Origin: Clarireedia homoeocarpa
Lineage: Eukaryota > Ascomycota > Leotiomycetes > Helotiales > Rutstroemiaceae
Reading direction: 5' to 3'
Length of the DNA: 64,000 nt
NCBI GenBank assembly: GCA_001465935.1
Contig: LNKV01000015.1
Location: 62,001-126,000, forward strand
A model generated the notes under the pieces. The model was not told where the DNA came from. It was given only the letters and a program-made list of their open reading frames with translations, and made no database searches. Within the stretch, counting starts at the first letter, position 1, and the number at the start of each line of letters is the position of its first letter. Below are positions 32,597-45,501 of this stretch, in pieces. A program made the translations under genes and the position numbers.

Positions 32597-34951
32597 ATGG
32601 AGAATATTCGAATCCTTCTTGTGGGAAATGGCGGACGGGAGCATGCTTTGGCATGGAAACTCAGTCAATCCCCTCTTGTCGAATCTATAATCGCGGTTCC
32701 AGGGAACGGTGGTACTTCAACTTGCCCGAAAGTTATCAATGACAGCAGTGTCAAAGCAGACGACTATCCTGGCCTTGTTGCGTTGGCTCAGAAAAACAAT
32801 GTCAATTTAGTTGTACCTGGACCTGAAGCCCCTCTCGTCGACGGTATCGAGGGTTATTTCCGCGCGGTAGGAATCCCATGTTATGGACCTTCGAAACTGG
32901 CTGCAAGATTGGAGGGTAGTAAGACCTTCTCGAAAGATTTCATGAAGAAATACAACATCCCAACTGCGGCATACGAGAACTTCTCAGATTACGAAGAAGC
33001 GCGCAAATACATCGACCGTATCGACCATGACGTGGTTATTAAAGCCAGTGGATTGGCCGCTGGAAAAGGTGTTATTATTCCAAGTACAAAAGAAGAGGCA
33101 CATCAGGCACTAAAGGATATTATGCTGGATAAAGAGTTCGGTGAAGCAGGAGATGAGGTTGTGATCGAGGAATTCCTAGAGGGGGATGAACTCAGTATTC
33201 TCACATTCTGCGACGGTCATTCCATGCGCTCCCTGCCACCAGCGCAAGACCACAAGAGGATCTTCGATGGAGACAAAGGGCCAAATACTGGTGGAATGGG
33301 TTGTTATGCTCCCACAAACATTGCTACCAAGGAATTGATCGAGGAAATTGAAAGGACGGTGCTGGAACCTACAATTCGTGGGATGAAGCAAGAACGTACT
33401 CCTTTCGTTGGAACTCTTTTCACTGGTCTTATGATCACCAAGAATGGTCCCAAGACTTTGGAGTATAATGTGCGATTTGGAGACCCAGAGACACAGACGC
33501 TTTTACCTTTGATCAGTCAAGATACCGATCTTGCGGATATTATGATGGCATGTACTCAAGGCTGTCTAGACTCTGTCCAGATCAAGATCGATCCTAAATT
33601 CAGTGCAACGGTAGTAGTTGCCGCAGGCGGTTATCCAGGATCATATGCCAAGGGCACGCCTATGGAAATTAGCCAACCACCGGCAGGTAAGAACATATTC
33701 CATGCCGGTACAGTTGTCAAAGATGGACAGCTACAAACATCCGGTGGACGCGTCATCGCAGCGCAGGCTGTGGCCGAGACCTTGGAGCAAGCAGTCAAAG
33801 ACGCATACAGCACTGTTGAGCTGATAAAATTCGAGAAGATGTTCTACCGCAAGGACATTGCTCACCGAGCGTTCAGGCCTACATCCGCAACCAAGGAGGC
33901 CTTGACATATGCTTCAGCAGGTGTCAACATTGATGCTGGGAATGAATTTGTCGAGCGTATCAAGAAAGCAGTCGCATCCACTAAAAGACCTGGTGCTGAT
34001 GCTGAGATTGGAGGCTTTGGCGGAGAAGTCGATCAACATCTAGCTGGATATACCAACGCACCTATCTTGGTTGGCGCAATCGATGGTGTTGGTACCAAGC
34101 TCATGATCGCACAAGCCATGTCCAAGCATGACACAGTGGGTATTGACTTGGTTGCCATGAACGTCAACGACTTGGTAGTTCAAGGTGCCGAACCACTCAT
34201 GTTCCTCGACTACTACGGCTGCAGCCAATTGAAACTCGAGAACGCAGCAGCTTTCGTGGAAGGTGTAGCAGCCGGATGTATCGACGCCAACTGTGCCTTG
34301 GTGGGAGGCGAGACCGCTGAGATGCCTGGCATGTACCAGAAAGACGACTACGATGCTGCAGGTACTGCAATCGGTGTCATGGAGAAGGAATACAGATTAC
34401 CCAAAACAGACAACATGGCAGCGGGCGATATCCTGATTGGACTCGCATCCGCTGGTGTACACTCCAACGGCTTCTCCCTCGTCAGAAGAATCCTCGAGAG
34501 AGAAAAACTCTCGTATACCGCTCCCGCTCCTTGGGACGAATCCACAACAACTGGACTTAGTCTCCTAACACCTACACGCATCTACGTGCGCTCTCTTCTC
34601 AAAGTTACTAAGAAACACCTCCTCAAAGGCCTCGCACACATCACAGGCGGTGGTCTAACAGAAAATATCCCGAGAATGCTGCCCTCGCATCTCGCAGCCG
34701 AAGTAGACGTCAAGACGTGGAAACTCCCGCCTGTCTTCAAGTGGCTCAAGAGCGCTGGTAACGTGTCGAGTGTGGAGATGGCGAGGACGTTTAATACGGG
34801 GATTGGGATGGTGGCGGTTGTGGCGAAGGAGAATGTGGAGAAGGTTACGAGAGAGTTGGAGGAGAGTGGGGAAAGGGTGTTTACGATTGGGAAATTAGTT
34901 GAGAGGTCGAGTGAGGGTTGTGTGTTGAAGGGTTTGGAATCTTGGGATTAG
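32597..34951 (+). CDS. ADE5,7: Bifunctional GARS-AIRS purine enzyme
   Basis: An intronless frame of 784 residues, the normal length. The N-terminal half is phosphoribosylamine-glycine ligase (GARS, ATP-grasp): LLVGNGGREHALAWKL, KTFSKDFMKKYNIPTA, GGMGCYAPT and YNVRFGDPETQ. The C-terminal half (from ~residue 440) is phosphoribosylformylglycinamidine cyclo-ligase (AIRS): GAIDGVGTKLMIAQ, LVAMNVNDLVVQGAEPL, GGETAEMPGMY and ITGGGLTENIPRML. It catalyses steps 2 and 5 of IMP synthesis in the cytosol. The last ~60 codons change to G-ending, GC-rich usage without loss of conserved sequence. Confidence 0.98.
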   Translation: MENIRILLVGNGGREHALAWKLSQSPLVESIIAVPGNGGTSTCPKVINDSSVKADDYPGLVALAQKNNVNLVVPGPEAPLVDGIEGYFRAVGIPCYGPSKLAARLEGSKTFSKDFMKKYNIPTAAYENFSDYEEARKYIDRIDHDVVIKASGLAAGKGVIIPSTKEEAHQALKDIMLDKEFGEAGDEVVIEEFLEGDELSILTFCDGHSMRSLPPAQDHKRIFDGDKGPNTGGMGCYAPTNIATKELIEEIERTVLEPTIRGMKQERTPFVGTLFTGLMITKNGPKTLEYNVRFGDPETQTLLPLISQDTDLADIMMACTQGCLDSVQIKIDPKFSATVVVAAGGYPGSYAKGTPMEISQPPAGKNIFHAGTVVKDGQLQTSGGRVIAAQAVAETLEQAVKDAYSTVELIKFEKMFYRKDIAHRAFRPTSATKEALTYASAGVNIDAGNEFVERIKKAVASTKRPGADAEIGGFGGEVDQHLAGYTNAPILVGAIDGVGTKLMIAQAMSKHDTVGIDLVAMNVNDLVVQGAEPLMFLDYYGCSQLKLENAAAFVEGVAAGCIDANCALVGGETAEMPGMYQKDDYDAAGTAIGVMEKEYRLPKTDNMAAGDILIGLASAGVHSNGFSLVRRILEREKLSYTAPAPWDESTTTGLSLLTPTRIYVRSLLKVTKKHLLKGLAHITGGGLTENIPRMLPSHLAAEVDVKTWKLPPVFKWLKSAGNVSSVEMARTFNTGIGMVAVVAKENVEKVTRELEESGERVFTIGKLVERSSEGCVLKGLESWD

Positions 34952-35338
34952 ATAGATGTGATATACCAGGGGAAGGGGGTAAAGGACTCATGAGATAATG
35001 TGGATACTGGGAAGGGCGTTTATGGAATATACCGCAAGGAAGTTATATCATTTACCACAGTCGATAAGTTGTGGCAATAGCAAAAGTTTATGAAATGGAA
35101 TCTAAAAAGCTGTTTTCAAGATTTTGAATATTCATCTATCGTATCTTTGAGTTGAGCTGATCCATGTATAGAATATGACACGGTGAAGTTGTCTTTAATT
35201 TTCCAGACCAGACCCTATGCTAAAACTTTTTGAGTCCGTCCCCATTCCCGTATTCTTGCCGTTCCGCTCTTTAATAATACCCATATCAATACATACATCG
35301 AAGTTCTTCTTCCCTCATCGCTCGCTCAGCACAATCAC
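34952..35338. other. Convergent spacer ADE5,7/PDX1
   Basis: 387 bp; 3' flanks of the two genes, with nothing else recognised. Confidence 0.4.
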
Positions 35339-36422
35339 CTACCACCCTCTTGTCTGCAACTTCTCCTTAGGGTCCATCGTCCCACAGTTCAGACCCACCA
35401 TCGCCTCGCCCAAATCCTGACTCACCTCTGCCAACACCTTGGGGTCATTGTAATGCGTCGTAGCCTGCACAATAGCCTTCGCTCTCTTCGCCGCATCGCC
35501 ACTCTTGAAGATGCCACTTCCGACAAACACACCATCGCAGCCAAGCTGCATCATCAGCGCCGCATCCGCCGGAGTGGCGATTCCTCCTGCCGCGAAGTTA
35601 ACCACGGGCAGTCTGCCCAGTTTTGCAGTCTCCTTGAGCAAGTCAAACGGAGCTTGGATATCTTTGGCAAGAATGCGCAGCTCGGCATCGGTCATGGATT
35701 GCGCGGCGCGGATCTCGGCAGTGACGGTGCGCATGTGGCGGACCGCTTCGATGACGTCGCCAGTGCCGGCTTCGCCTTTGGTGCGGATCATAGCAGCGCC
35801 TTCCGAGATGCGGCGTAGGGCTTCGCCAAGGTTGCGGCAGCCGCAGACGAAGGGGACGCTGAAGGGGTGTTTTTCAACGTGGTGGGTGGGGTCAGCGGGG
35901 GTGAGGACTTCGGATTCATCGATATAGTCTACGCCGATTGATTCGAGGATCTAACAATTGTGTGTTAGTGTTGGGACGAAAGGAGGTTTGTTGGCGTGGG
36001 GTAGATCTCGCATGCATACCTGGCATTCCACGAAATGACCAATTCGTGCTTTGGCCATGACAGGAATCGTGACGGTCTCCATGATCTCTTTGATCATTTT
36101 GGGATCAGACATACGTGCTACTCCTCCTTGAGCTCGGATATCTGCCGGCACACGTTCGAGGGCCATGACTGCTACTGCTCCAGCTTCTTCTGCAATTCGC
36201 GCCTATGAAAACGGCGTGGCGTTAGTCGTTGAGGATTTCTCTGAAGGACAGAAAGATGGATGGAAAGAGGATTAGGAACAATACCTGTTCGGCATTCACA
36301 ACGTCCATAATGACGCCTCCCTTCAACATACGGGCCAAACCGGCCTTGACCGTGAAGGACGAAGTGGCATTGCTACCGTGGCCATTGCCGTTTGTGCTAG
36401 AGGTAGGAAGCTCGTTGGACAT
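35339..36422 (-). CDS. PDX1: Pyridoxal 5'-phosphate synthase subunit Pdx1/Snz
   Basis: Three exons (36285-36422, 36020-36202, 35339-35950) encode 310 residues. Pdx1 makes PLP from ribose 5-phosphate, glyceraldehyde 3-phosphate and ammonia supplied by Pdx2, as a dodecamer. The N-terminus (~22 residues) is Ser/Asn/Gly-rich. The barrel shows KGGVIMDVVNAEQ, ALERVPADIRAQGGVARMSD, IPVMAKARIGHFVECQ (active-site Lys region), MIRTKGEAGTGDV (phosphate site) and NFAAGGIATPADAALMMQLG. An in-frame ATG seven codons upstream (36443) is an alternative start. Intron lengths are 82 and 69 nt. The Pdx2 glutaminase is not in the window. Confidence 0.97.
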
Positions 36423-37530
36423 CTTGTTTGTATCGTTGATCATTGGGAGAGTGAGTGTGTGGTGGGGCAGTTGTAGAATTCCAATTGCTAACTATACTTG
36501 ATGAGATGAATCTTTTTCTGAGCCAGCAGTTGTCTTGAAATAGTAGAGGGAAAAATTGAAGAAATAGAATTGCCCTTGTGCTTGTACTTATACATATACT
36601 TACTTATACTTATGACTCCTCTTGGGAAAAAATGGTCTAATAGAAATTTTAAATTCACTCACATTAATCCCTAGTTCTAGTAGGTGCTTAAACGGAGCAA
36701 GATGCAGAGGGCCGATCGGAGGAACAAAGAAAAGCTCACGGTAGAGTTCATGCACTGGATTTGGAAGACGCTCATTGGTCCAGGCCGCTTGTGTAACGTG
36801 GGGTGTATCCTTGTATATGTAGTTTATTTACGCCCTTTGATCGAGGGGTTCTTCGGGTCCTCTTAGAGACGGGATAAAGTCGGCTTGCCTCGGACTTGGT
36901 TTGTGATGAATTGTGTTGTGCGTTGTTGCATGCCATGGGAACAATCATATCGGACGCAGAGATGACTGAGATGTTGAATGGAGAGCCCGAGACTTTGCCA
37001 GGAGAGGGAAGAGCATAGAAATCATCTTAGACCGTCTCACACCAGAACCACTATTCGCTCTCGCTCTTGGATTTCGGATTTCGGAACGAGCTTTCATTCT
37101 CTTCGCCAAGCCGCCAACTCACCCAATCTAATCATGCTTCCTGTCATATTCTTGGCTGCCACAATGTTGCTAACTCCTCGGATCCCTGAGATATCATCTT
37201 CAGTACGCTGGAAGAGCAAATAACCCATTGTTAGGAAGCAATTGTATTGCTGCTCACCATTTTGTGGACGCGAGTATGAATCATAAGGTTAAATCTTCAT
37301 CGTGCCCCTCATCGTCTCCTTATCGCAGCCGAGCGCTGAGATAACAGACCTTATCGCTTAACACCACTCACTTGACGTCACCAATCATTATTTATGTCTT
37401 TGACCACAAGCACAAACTCGCGAGCTCTTCCTATGCAACAGCAACAGCAACACAAACACAACCATCTCCAACCACATACCATCTACCTCCCCTTCCCTCA
37501 CCCAAGTCTGCCCAACCCAGCATTACCACC
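36423..37530. other. Divergent promoter region PDX1/FUN14
   Basis: 1.1 kb with no supported gene. Short frames on + (36684-37223) show no family features. The right end is CA-rich leader for the FUN14-family gene. Confidence 0.45.
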
Positions 37531-38167
37531 ATGTCCCGTCTTCTTCTGCGTCCCCGAGCCCTAGGTCTCGGCATCGGTGCCTCGCTAAGTACCTACCACC
37601 TGCTACACCAAAGACCTATGCGCTGCGACTCCGGTTCGATTCTGTCCGGGTCGTCATACCAGAAAAATGCCGCGGTGCCTGTAACGACACGGAATGGGGG
37701 CTTGAATCCCAATGCTGTGAGACAAATCAGCAGTGGAAGTATTATTGGTATGTATCATATGCCACTCTGAAAGGTTGCGTTGTTTTCACACGTGATGGAA
37801 AGAAAGGAAGGGGAGGCGGGATGGGGATTATAGGGTGCAAGCAACACTGTGGTTAACAGAGAAATGTGCTGATGAAGCTTAGGCTTATGTACGGGGTTGG
37901 CTGTGAGCACGTTTTCGAGATCGTTGGCACTGGTTATTGGTCTGTTGGTGGTGGGCGTGCAGGTTTGCCTTCCATACCCCTTTCCCTCTCCACCAATCTA
38001 ACACAAATCCACAGTGGGCATCTTCTCACGGCATCAATCTTATACCGTATGAACGAGTTCAGAGATATGTCAAAGGAGTAGATCTTCGCTCTGCAATCCA
38101 GGATAATGTTGCGTTCAAGGTGTCGTTCGGAACGACATTCGCCATGGCTGCTTTCATGCACTTTTAA
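37531..38167 (+). CDS. FUN14-family mitochondrial membrane protein
   Basis: Three exons (37531-37747, 37883-37962, 38015-38167) encode 149 residues. The N-terminus (MSRLLLRPRALGLGIGASLS) is basic and hydrophobic, consistent with mitochondrial targeting. Exon 2 encodes a hydrophobic helix after GLCTGLAVSTFSRSLALVIG. Exon 3 ends DNVAFKVSFGTTFAMAAFMHF, the FUN14 C-terminal helix. Animal FUNDC proteins are outer-membrane mitophagy receptors; the role of fungal members is less clear. The start at 37531 is the first ATG followed by this targeting segment. Confidence 0.8.
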
Positions 38168-38311
38168 CGTAATATCTATCTATGATGCTTTACAGGCATT
38201 GCTTCTGCCCAGTCTTTTACAGTACAACAGGATCATATGGTTGGAAAGAATAGATCTTCATACCAAAATAAACTCGCTTATACAACTGACTGTGCTTTGC
38301 CTTGACCAGAT

Positions 38312-41300
38312 TCAAGAAGCGTATGCAAAATTGCTTCCTCTGCATGCTAACCAGAATTCTCTCACTATCGTGTTCGTTCCTTTAGCTCCGCGAAGACTAT
38401 ACTTTTGTCAGTATACTGGTTATGTGTGCAAACGCAGAATCTCTCTTACTTCATAACTTTCGTGAGGAATATCATCTTCTCCTTATCATCAATTTGATCA
38501 CTTGGAAAACTGCCATCTCTGAGTGCAGCTTCCAACCAGCTCTTGGCTTTCATCTGGCTTACAACCAATTTCTTAAGCGGATCCGCAAGTTTGTCCAGTT
38601 CGCTGCGAGCTGCTGCTCCACCAATATTGTAAATGAGTGCCTGAGCTAAGAGTGGGCCCAAATGGTGAAGGGCGTTTGTGATGGCTTCCTGGATGGTCTG
38701 GTCAGGCTGGTTGACGGGAAGCGACACAAATGTGGACTTTGCAAATCAAAGTTAGCATTCTCTTCAGTTCATTCATAAAGGAAAATCCTACCCAGAACTC
38801 TGCAGAGCTGGCTTTGGGAAGCGGATCTCTGCCCGTGAGGGCTTTGAGAGTGAACATGAATATTTGTTCGAGTGACGATTTTGGTTCATGGTTTAGAAGA
38901 ACGTGCACGTTCTTTGGGGTTGAGATGAGCCGCTGAAGGAATTGAATACTTGTATCAGCAATTTCCGGATCATTGGATGGCTCTACAGGCTGTTAGCGTT
39001 CTCCATATCTATCGAGGTGATTATCCTCGCAATGTAACGTAGCTCAGACTTGCGGGCTTACCATGGTTTATTGCTTCCATCATTCCAGTCACCCAAACAA
39101 GTAAGGCACCCAAAACCTGATTGCTCCGCTCAACCGGTGTATGGTTACAAGAGTTAACAAGCGAGCAGGCCGTATTTATCACGGTGATAACACGAGGGGT
39201 TTGATAGTTTGATCTTAATATGAATCTAGAAAGGAATCGGTTCAGCATCGATCTTGATTTCATGGATTATGAAGTAACTTACTTAGCGACATCCTCTGGA
39301 GGAAATGCCATAGGGCCATCATCCTCAACCAGTCCTGTGCGGAAGACATGTCCAACCTCTTCAATTATTTCGCCATTGTTGAGGAATGCATTGCAAATAG
39401 AAGTTATAAGTGTCAGGGTTTGTAGTTGAAGTTCCCTGCCTTCCCCATCTTTCCAATACGACCGCTCATTTTCGTCTTTGTTGAGATCTACAGGAGTATC
39501 ATCCGGTATTTGTAAACCTCTCCCGATGCTGGCTAGGCATCGTAAAGCAATGAATGCAGCTTCGTCAGCCGAAAGCTGCCCATCTGGAACCGACGTATTG
39601 GCACTATTTATCCCATATTGTGATGCTAGAAGACGCATGCTCTCCTCATAATCCATCTGAACGAACTCTAATAATTGCTTCAATGGAGCTAGTTTGGACT
39701 CTTCACTAGGCATAGCTTGGATTATTGATGCTATGGCGCCGAGAACGCCTTCTTTTGCAGAATTGTCAAAAGAGCCTGTTTGGACAAGGTTCTTATACTG
39801 CTGTAAAAAGGCACCAAGTTCCGGCACAAGTACTTTCCGACAAGAGGAACACAGCATTGCAATTGACTTGGATGTTATCCTAGCTTGGGCTGGTGCGTTG
39901 AGCATACTGAACATGTGGTTTAATACACTTGGAAGGTGCTGTACATGGCGTTCGAAGTAATCTGGGTAGCCATTGATAACCGTTAACAATGCCTGTCTCG
40001 TTCGTGGTGGAACGACGGAATTTGAGGCTGTAAGCATCGAGAATATTGGTGACCCAAAGACTTTATCTAGATACTCGTCGGCTTCCTCCTTGACATAGTC
40101 CTGAAATTCTGCCAAGCAGGTTAAGGAGGCCTCCAGTTCGCTCCACGCATCTCCTTTTTCGGCCGATTTTAAGGTGAGATCTACAAAGCTTGAGAACAGT
40201 GGTAGCCCGAGTAACATATAAGACTGTTGCAGTAAGTCTCCCACGTCCCTTCGAGCATCCTTGAAGCCAACGCGCTCACTAGAATCCCATGAGCTGAAGA
40301 TGTGGTGAGGGGGAAATTGGATCTTGTGCCAACACTTTTCTATTGCTTGCATAAGCGCCGATTGTGCAGCTGGAAGCCAGGCCGGGGAAGCATCGACATT
40401 GTATGACAAGTCGAGTACCGTTTCCAAATAAGTGGCCCAGAACTCCACGGCTGCCACAAAAATCTTATCCTCGTTGACAATATATCCTTTTGCACCAAGA
40501 AGTCCTACGAGCGCGGAAAGGATTTGTTGGCTCTGACGGTCGGTCATGATATTTTCGGCCAAATCCTGCACTGTGGCATCGCCAAACGCAAGCATTAATT
40601 GGCCAAATTGTACCGAGTCAAAGTCGAAGTCTCCTTCCACTAGCCTAGTGTAACGTTCTTGGGCCCACGAGCTGCTCAATAAAGAATGCAGCATGGTGAA
40701 GTCACTTTTCGAGAGAAATGATGAATAGTTGGCCAAGATGTCGGCAAACAATTCGACAGTGATTTCGTAGAGGTCATCGTCAACAATAGATGTTAACGCA
40801 GGTTGTGTCAATTTTTTGAGAGGATCGAAAGCAATTGCAGCATCTATATAAGCACGATGCGAATAGAGTACCCACGACTGTGGGAGTTAGCGATGGCTTG
40901 AAGGACATTTGGGAGATTTGCTAGAGCTGGTCTTTAAGCAGGTGCTCACTGGGCCACCACAGATTAAAGCAAGTGGGAGGACGGGCTGGGTATGATAGGA
41001 TTGAACTGACCTGAAAGCATTTCATCGATTCCTGGCGTATTTTAATATTAACGTGTGCTCCAGCTGAGCTGACGATGCCTTTGGCCATCAACGTCACAAC
41101 GTCATCTACATTCTGTACCACGAACTCATGAAACTTGTGCCTACATCACCTATCAGAAACAAGGCCAAAAGTAAGGAGTTACAGAAAAGACCGACTGCTT
41201 CATGGAATTCCTGTCAGTCTTTCCGACTTCTTCAACTAATGTCGCAGCGAACCACAATACTGCCAGAGCTTGGTCATCCGCCAGATTTCGAACAAGGACT

Positions 41301-41948
41301 GTTGTAGAAGGAGCATCTTCAAGTTTCGTGTAAGGCACGGCCTCTCCGAGGCAGAGACAATAGATAAGGTGAGGAATGCAGCGAGCCCATGGAGAGGAGA
41401 AATGCAGGAAGTACGTCACTAAAGTTGTACATAGTTTCCTAATGACCAGTGGTCCGCTACCAGAGCTCAGACTTCTGATTAACCATCCAATGATTCTCTG
41501 GAGCACATCTTGTGCATCTTCTTCATTGAGAGATTGTCTAGAATACGTTACATAATTTCTAAGCAGGTAGAAGGGGGCGGACTTACGAATCCGTGTTCAG
41601 TTTCACGGTGAAGGTCAACGCGCCGAAAAATTTGACGTTCTCTGACTCTTTGCCCAGCAGGCCGTTAGCTAGATCCCACCCATCAGGAGATCGTTGTAAC
41701 TTCTGTAGAGTCTCTTGTATCTTGGAAACGCTCTCCGGGGGATTAGGTGTGTAGAGCTGGTGGATGAGCTACACATAATTTTGTTAGAATCAGTAAGAAA
41801 TCTACGATGTTATGCGTTGTTCGGCTACCATAAAATTCGAGTAAAGTTTTGATATCGGGATTGTAGACGCATGATGCAAAGGAAAACTTTGAGTGATACT
41901 TACATTTTCTACCTCATCTAGTGAAGAAGGTAGCACCTCTGATTCCAT
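38312..41948 (-). CDS. Importin-13/Kap122-like karyopherin
   Basis: Nine exons (41904-41948, 41587-41768, 41196-41537, 41011-41140, 39283-40877, 39062-39225, 38792-38982, 38450-38736, 38312-38396) splice in frame to ~1006 residues, the typical importin-beta size. The protein is an all-helical HEAT solenoid. Early it contains KIQETLQKLQRSPDGWDLAN (importin-beta N-terminal-like), and exon 3 continues the Exportin-1-like region. The last junction (TATAG acceptor) produces LRGAKGTNTIVREFWLACRG and the end NFAYAS, which resembles importin-13 family C-termini. It carries cargo through nuclear pores with Ran-GTP; the cargo cannot be read from sequence. Two introns (133-135 nt) exceed the window's usual size. 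Confidence 0.85.
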
Positions 41949-43061
41949 GACTCCCAACGAACTTTGGTGAGGTGAAAATCGAGATATGAAAGCAGACGAG
42001 GATTGGAGAGAGATTCAAGTAGCACTCGCTATCAAATTTGATTGTGATACATGGCCAAGCCGGCAGAGGTTGCTGTATTGAAACTGACGGTCTTCTTGAT
42101 TGTGGAACTTGGAAGAAGGTCAAATATGAAAGGATGGATGGAGAGTGCTTTTATGAGACTACCAAACCCAGAATTCCTGAGAAGTTGGTTGTTGTTGCAA
42201 TTATTTTCTGGTCAGCCTTCAGGTCCTGATGGATGGTGTAACGGGTGATTTGAACGACCTGACCCGGACCCGACCCGACGAAGCCTTGCAAGAGTGGATA
42301 GAACTATTTGCTGTGTTACTTTGAAGTATGTAAGTTATGAAGTGTTGAAAAAGGAAACAAATGTTGACTTCATGATATTACTCTTTCATTGTTGAAATAT
42401 TCCACGAACAATTCACATCATAGTAAAACCCCCCAAAAAATTCGACTTTATGAGTTTATCCGTCGGTGTTATCGTTGACCAAGATTGCCCAGTACTCATC
42501 AAGTTATTCCGAGAGGAATAACGGGCGTTGGTGATCGTCTAGTTCTACCCTCACCCTAGAACTACATGGCGAGATCCTCACCAAAAAATGTGGTGTACCA
42601 CCACCACACCACTACCGCTACAAGCAACCACACCAAAGGCTTTTCCCAACAGCCTTGACTGCTCCTTGAACTGCGACCGATTTCGACTCTTGAGACTAGG
42701 TGGCAAGTGGCAAGTGGCAAGCAGAGGGTGAGTGAATCCGAGAGACCAATTCCACAGAGCCAATTACCTAACATACATTTCTTGCAGGATCGCAACTCTG
42801 ACGTTACTTTGTCGTTATCAATCCCACCTTCTTTTGCAAGTGGCCTCGTGCCGTTCCACAACCTAGAGAATTCCCACTCCGATGAGACATCTTCGACCTT
42901 TGAACACTTGTCTACGCGGATTTCGATATTGCAAAACTCTGCAGCATTCAAAACAAACACTCAATATCCGTATCCGATATTCTTCGACCATCGCAAGTAC
43001 GTAAACTGTATATTGAGGCGCGCACACTGAGCGGGGGTTAACAAGGTCGTGAGAGACAAAT
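41949..43061. other. Divergent promoter region karyopherin/AMPP
   Basis: 1.1 kb. A 132-codon minus-strand frame at 42562-42960 has no recognisable domain and is probably chance. A triple tggcaag repeat lies near 42701-42721. Confidence 0.4.
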
Positions 43062-45501
43062 ATGGAGACTGTTAATACTACGGAGCGCCTGGCCGGTCTG
43101 CGCGAGTTGATGAAGAAATCAAAAGTCGATATTTACAGTATGTGAGTGAATCTGATCCTCTGCTCTAAGCTCGACTGATGGTCATGTAGTCGTTCCCTCG
43201 GAGGATAGCCATTGCTCGGAATACATTGCACCGTGCGATGGTCGGAGGGAGTTCATATCGGGCTTTTCAGGTTCGGCCGGATGCGCCGTAGTAACTCTCG
43301 ATAAGGCTGCGCTGGCTACCGATGGTAGGCCACAATGTGCGCACTGCAAGAGGTAGACTAACATCTCTAGGCCGATATTTCAACCAGGCCGCAAGACAAA
43401 TTGATAGTAAGTGGGCCACTACATTCTTTTCACGCATCAAACCTGCGCAGTTAGCAATCCCCAAACGCTATCATACCCTTCATGTCACCACTGCATTATT
43501 CTACATTGTTAGACTAATTCTAGTCTCTAGATAATTGGCTACTTCTTAAGCAAGGCTTACAAGACGTACCAACTTGGCAGGAATGGGCAGCCGAGCAGTC
43601 CGAGACTGGCAAGGTTGTCGGTGTCGACCCGACTGTCATTTCTGCTCCTGATGCTCGGAAACTTGCAGAGAAGATCAAAAAGCGTGGCGGGTAAGCATGA
43701 AATACCTCTTTACTTCTCGTTTCATTGGAGAGCACTCGTGGAAGCCACAATGGTGGTTTATATTAAATGCACCCATCTCGCGCTTGATATCAATTTCTGG
43801 AGGACATCAGCAGGCATCTGGGCTGGATGTTAATCTTAGTGAAGAACGTATGCCTTTGCGTCAGGAGTTCTGTACTGACAAGATCACCTTACAGAAATGA
43901 TTTGGTTGCCATAGATGAAAATCTTGTCGACCTGGTGTGGGGTAGCGAGCGCCCACCACGGCCGCAAGAACTTGTGAATGTACTTGGCCAAGGTTTTGCC
44001 GGCAAGAGCGTAAAATCGAAACTCGAAGATCTTCGTAAAGAACTGGAGAAGAAGAAGAGCTCGGGATTTATCGTCTCAATGCTGGATGAAATCGCCTGGC
44101 TTTTCAACTTGCGCGGCAGCGACATTCCTTACAACCCGGTCTTTTTCTCCTATGCTGCTGTAACACCCACAACTGCAACCTTATATGTCGACTCTACGAA
44201 ATTAAGCGATGAATGTACCTCTTTCCTCAAAGGAAATGGGGTTTCAATCAGAGACTATTCAAAGGTGTTTAGTGACGTCGAAGCACTGAGTCAATCACTC
44301 GATGGATCGGATACTAAAGTGAAGAAATTCTTGATCTCGAATAAGGCATCATGGGCTTTGAAGCGAGCCTTAGGAGGCGACTCGAAGGTTGAAGAAGTCC
44401 GAAGTCCCATTGGCGATGCCAAAGCTGTCAAGAACGAGACAGAACTTGAAGGCATGAGAGCCTGTCATATTAGAGACGGAGCTGCGTTGATTGAGTATTT
44501 CGCTTGGCTCGAAAATAAGTTAATAATTGAGAAGGCGGAGATAGACGAGGTCACCGCAGCCGATAAACTCGAAGAGTTTCGTTCGAAGCACAAACACTTT
44601 GCTGGCCTATCCTTTGACACCATCTCGTCTACCGGACCCAATGCAGCAGTCATTCACTACAAACCCGAGCGTGGTAACTGCTCGGTAATTAATCCCAAAG
44701 CTGTTTATCTCTGCGATTCTGGAGCACAGTACTTTGATGGAACCACAGATACCACTCGAACCTTGCACTTCGGCGAGCCAACAGAAATGGAGAAGAAGGC
44801 ATATACGTTAGTCCTAAAGGGAAATATTGCTCTAGATGTTGCCGTTTTCCCTAAGGGGACTAGTGGCTTTGCTCTTGACACTCTTGCTAGACAATTCTTA
44901 TGGGTAAGTTTGATGTTTTTTACCGCAGGTAACCCTCCACTGTTGCAACAAGGAAAATGTATCGTTTAACTCCCGGTGCCCTGTATTTTGCATCAGATAT
45001 TTGAACTTTGGTAGAGTCTTGGGTTGCTGAGACTCCTAAATTCATAATATAAATGCGTTTACTAACATTCAATAGGAAGAAGGATTGGACTATAGGCATG
45101 GGACGGGGCATGGGGTTGGTTCTTACTTGAATGTACATGAAGGGCCCATCGGGATCGGCACCAGGATCCAGTACTCAGAAGTGCCGTTGGCTCCTGGAAA
45201 TGTCATTTCTAATGAGCCAGGATATTATGAGGATGGATCTTTTGGAATTCGAATTGAGAACATCATAATGGTAAAGGAGGTCGAAACCAAACATCAGTTT
45301 GGCGACAAGCCTTATCTTGGATTTGAACACGTTACAATGGTCCCCTACTGTCGGAAGTTAATTGACGAGAGTCTCTTGACCCGAAGAGAAAAGCATTGGC
45401 TGAATGAATATCATGCTGATATTTTCTCTAAAACCCGGGATTTTTTCAAGGGCGATTCCTTGACCATGAAATGGCTGGAACGGGAAACGGAACCATTATA
45501 A
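43062..45501 (+). CDS. AMPP: Xaa-Pro aminopeptidase P
   Basis: Six exons (43062-43137, 43190-43324, 43371-43406, 43531-43690, 43895-44903, 45076-45501) give 613 residues, the normal fungal AMPP length. The M24B metalloprotease removes N-terminal residues preceding proline. The N-terminal creatinase-like domains show SEYIAPCDGRREFISGFSGS. The catalytic domain has the dinuclear metal site: LCDSGAQYFDGTTDTTRT (two Asp), RHGTGHGVGSYLNVHEGP (His), and NEPGYYEDGSFGIRIEN (Glu residues). Intron 4 (204 nt) and intron 5 (172 nt) are long for this window. No signal peptide, so cytosolic. Confidence 0.95.

Noticed and set aside
42562..42960. 132-codon minus-strand frame between karyopherin and AMPP
   Set aside because: No domain, no splice logic, lies in a shared promoter region; a hydrophobic end alone is not evidence.
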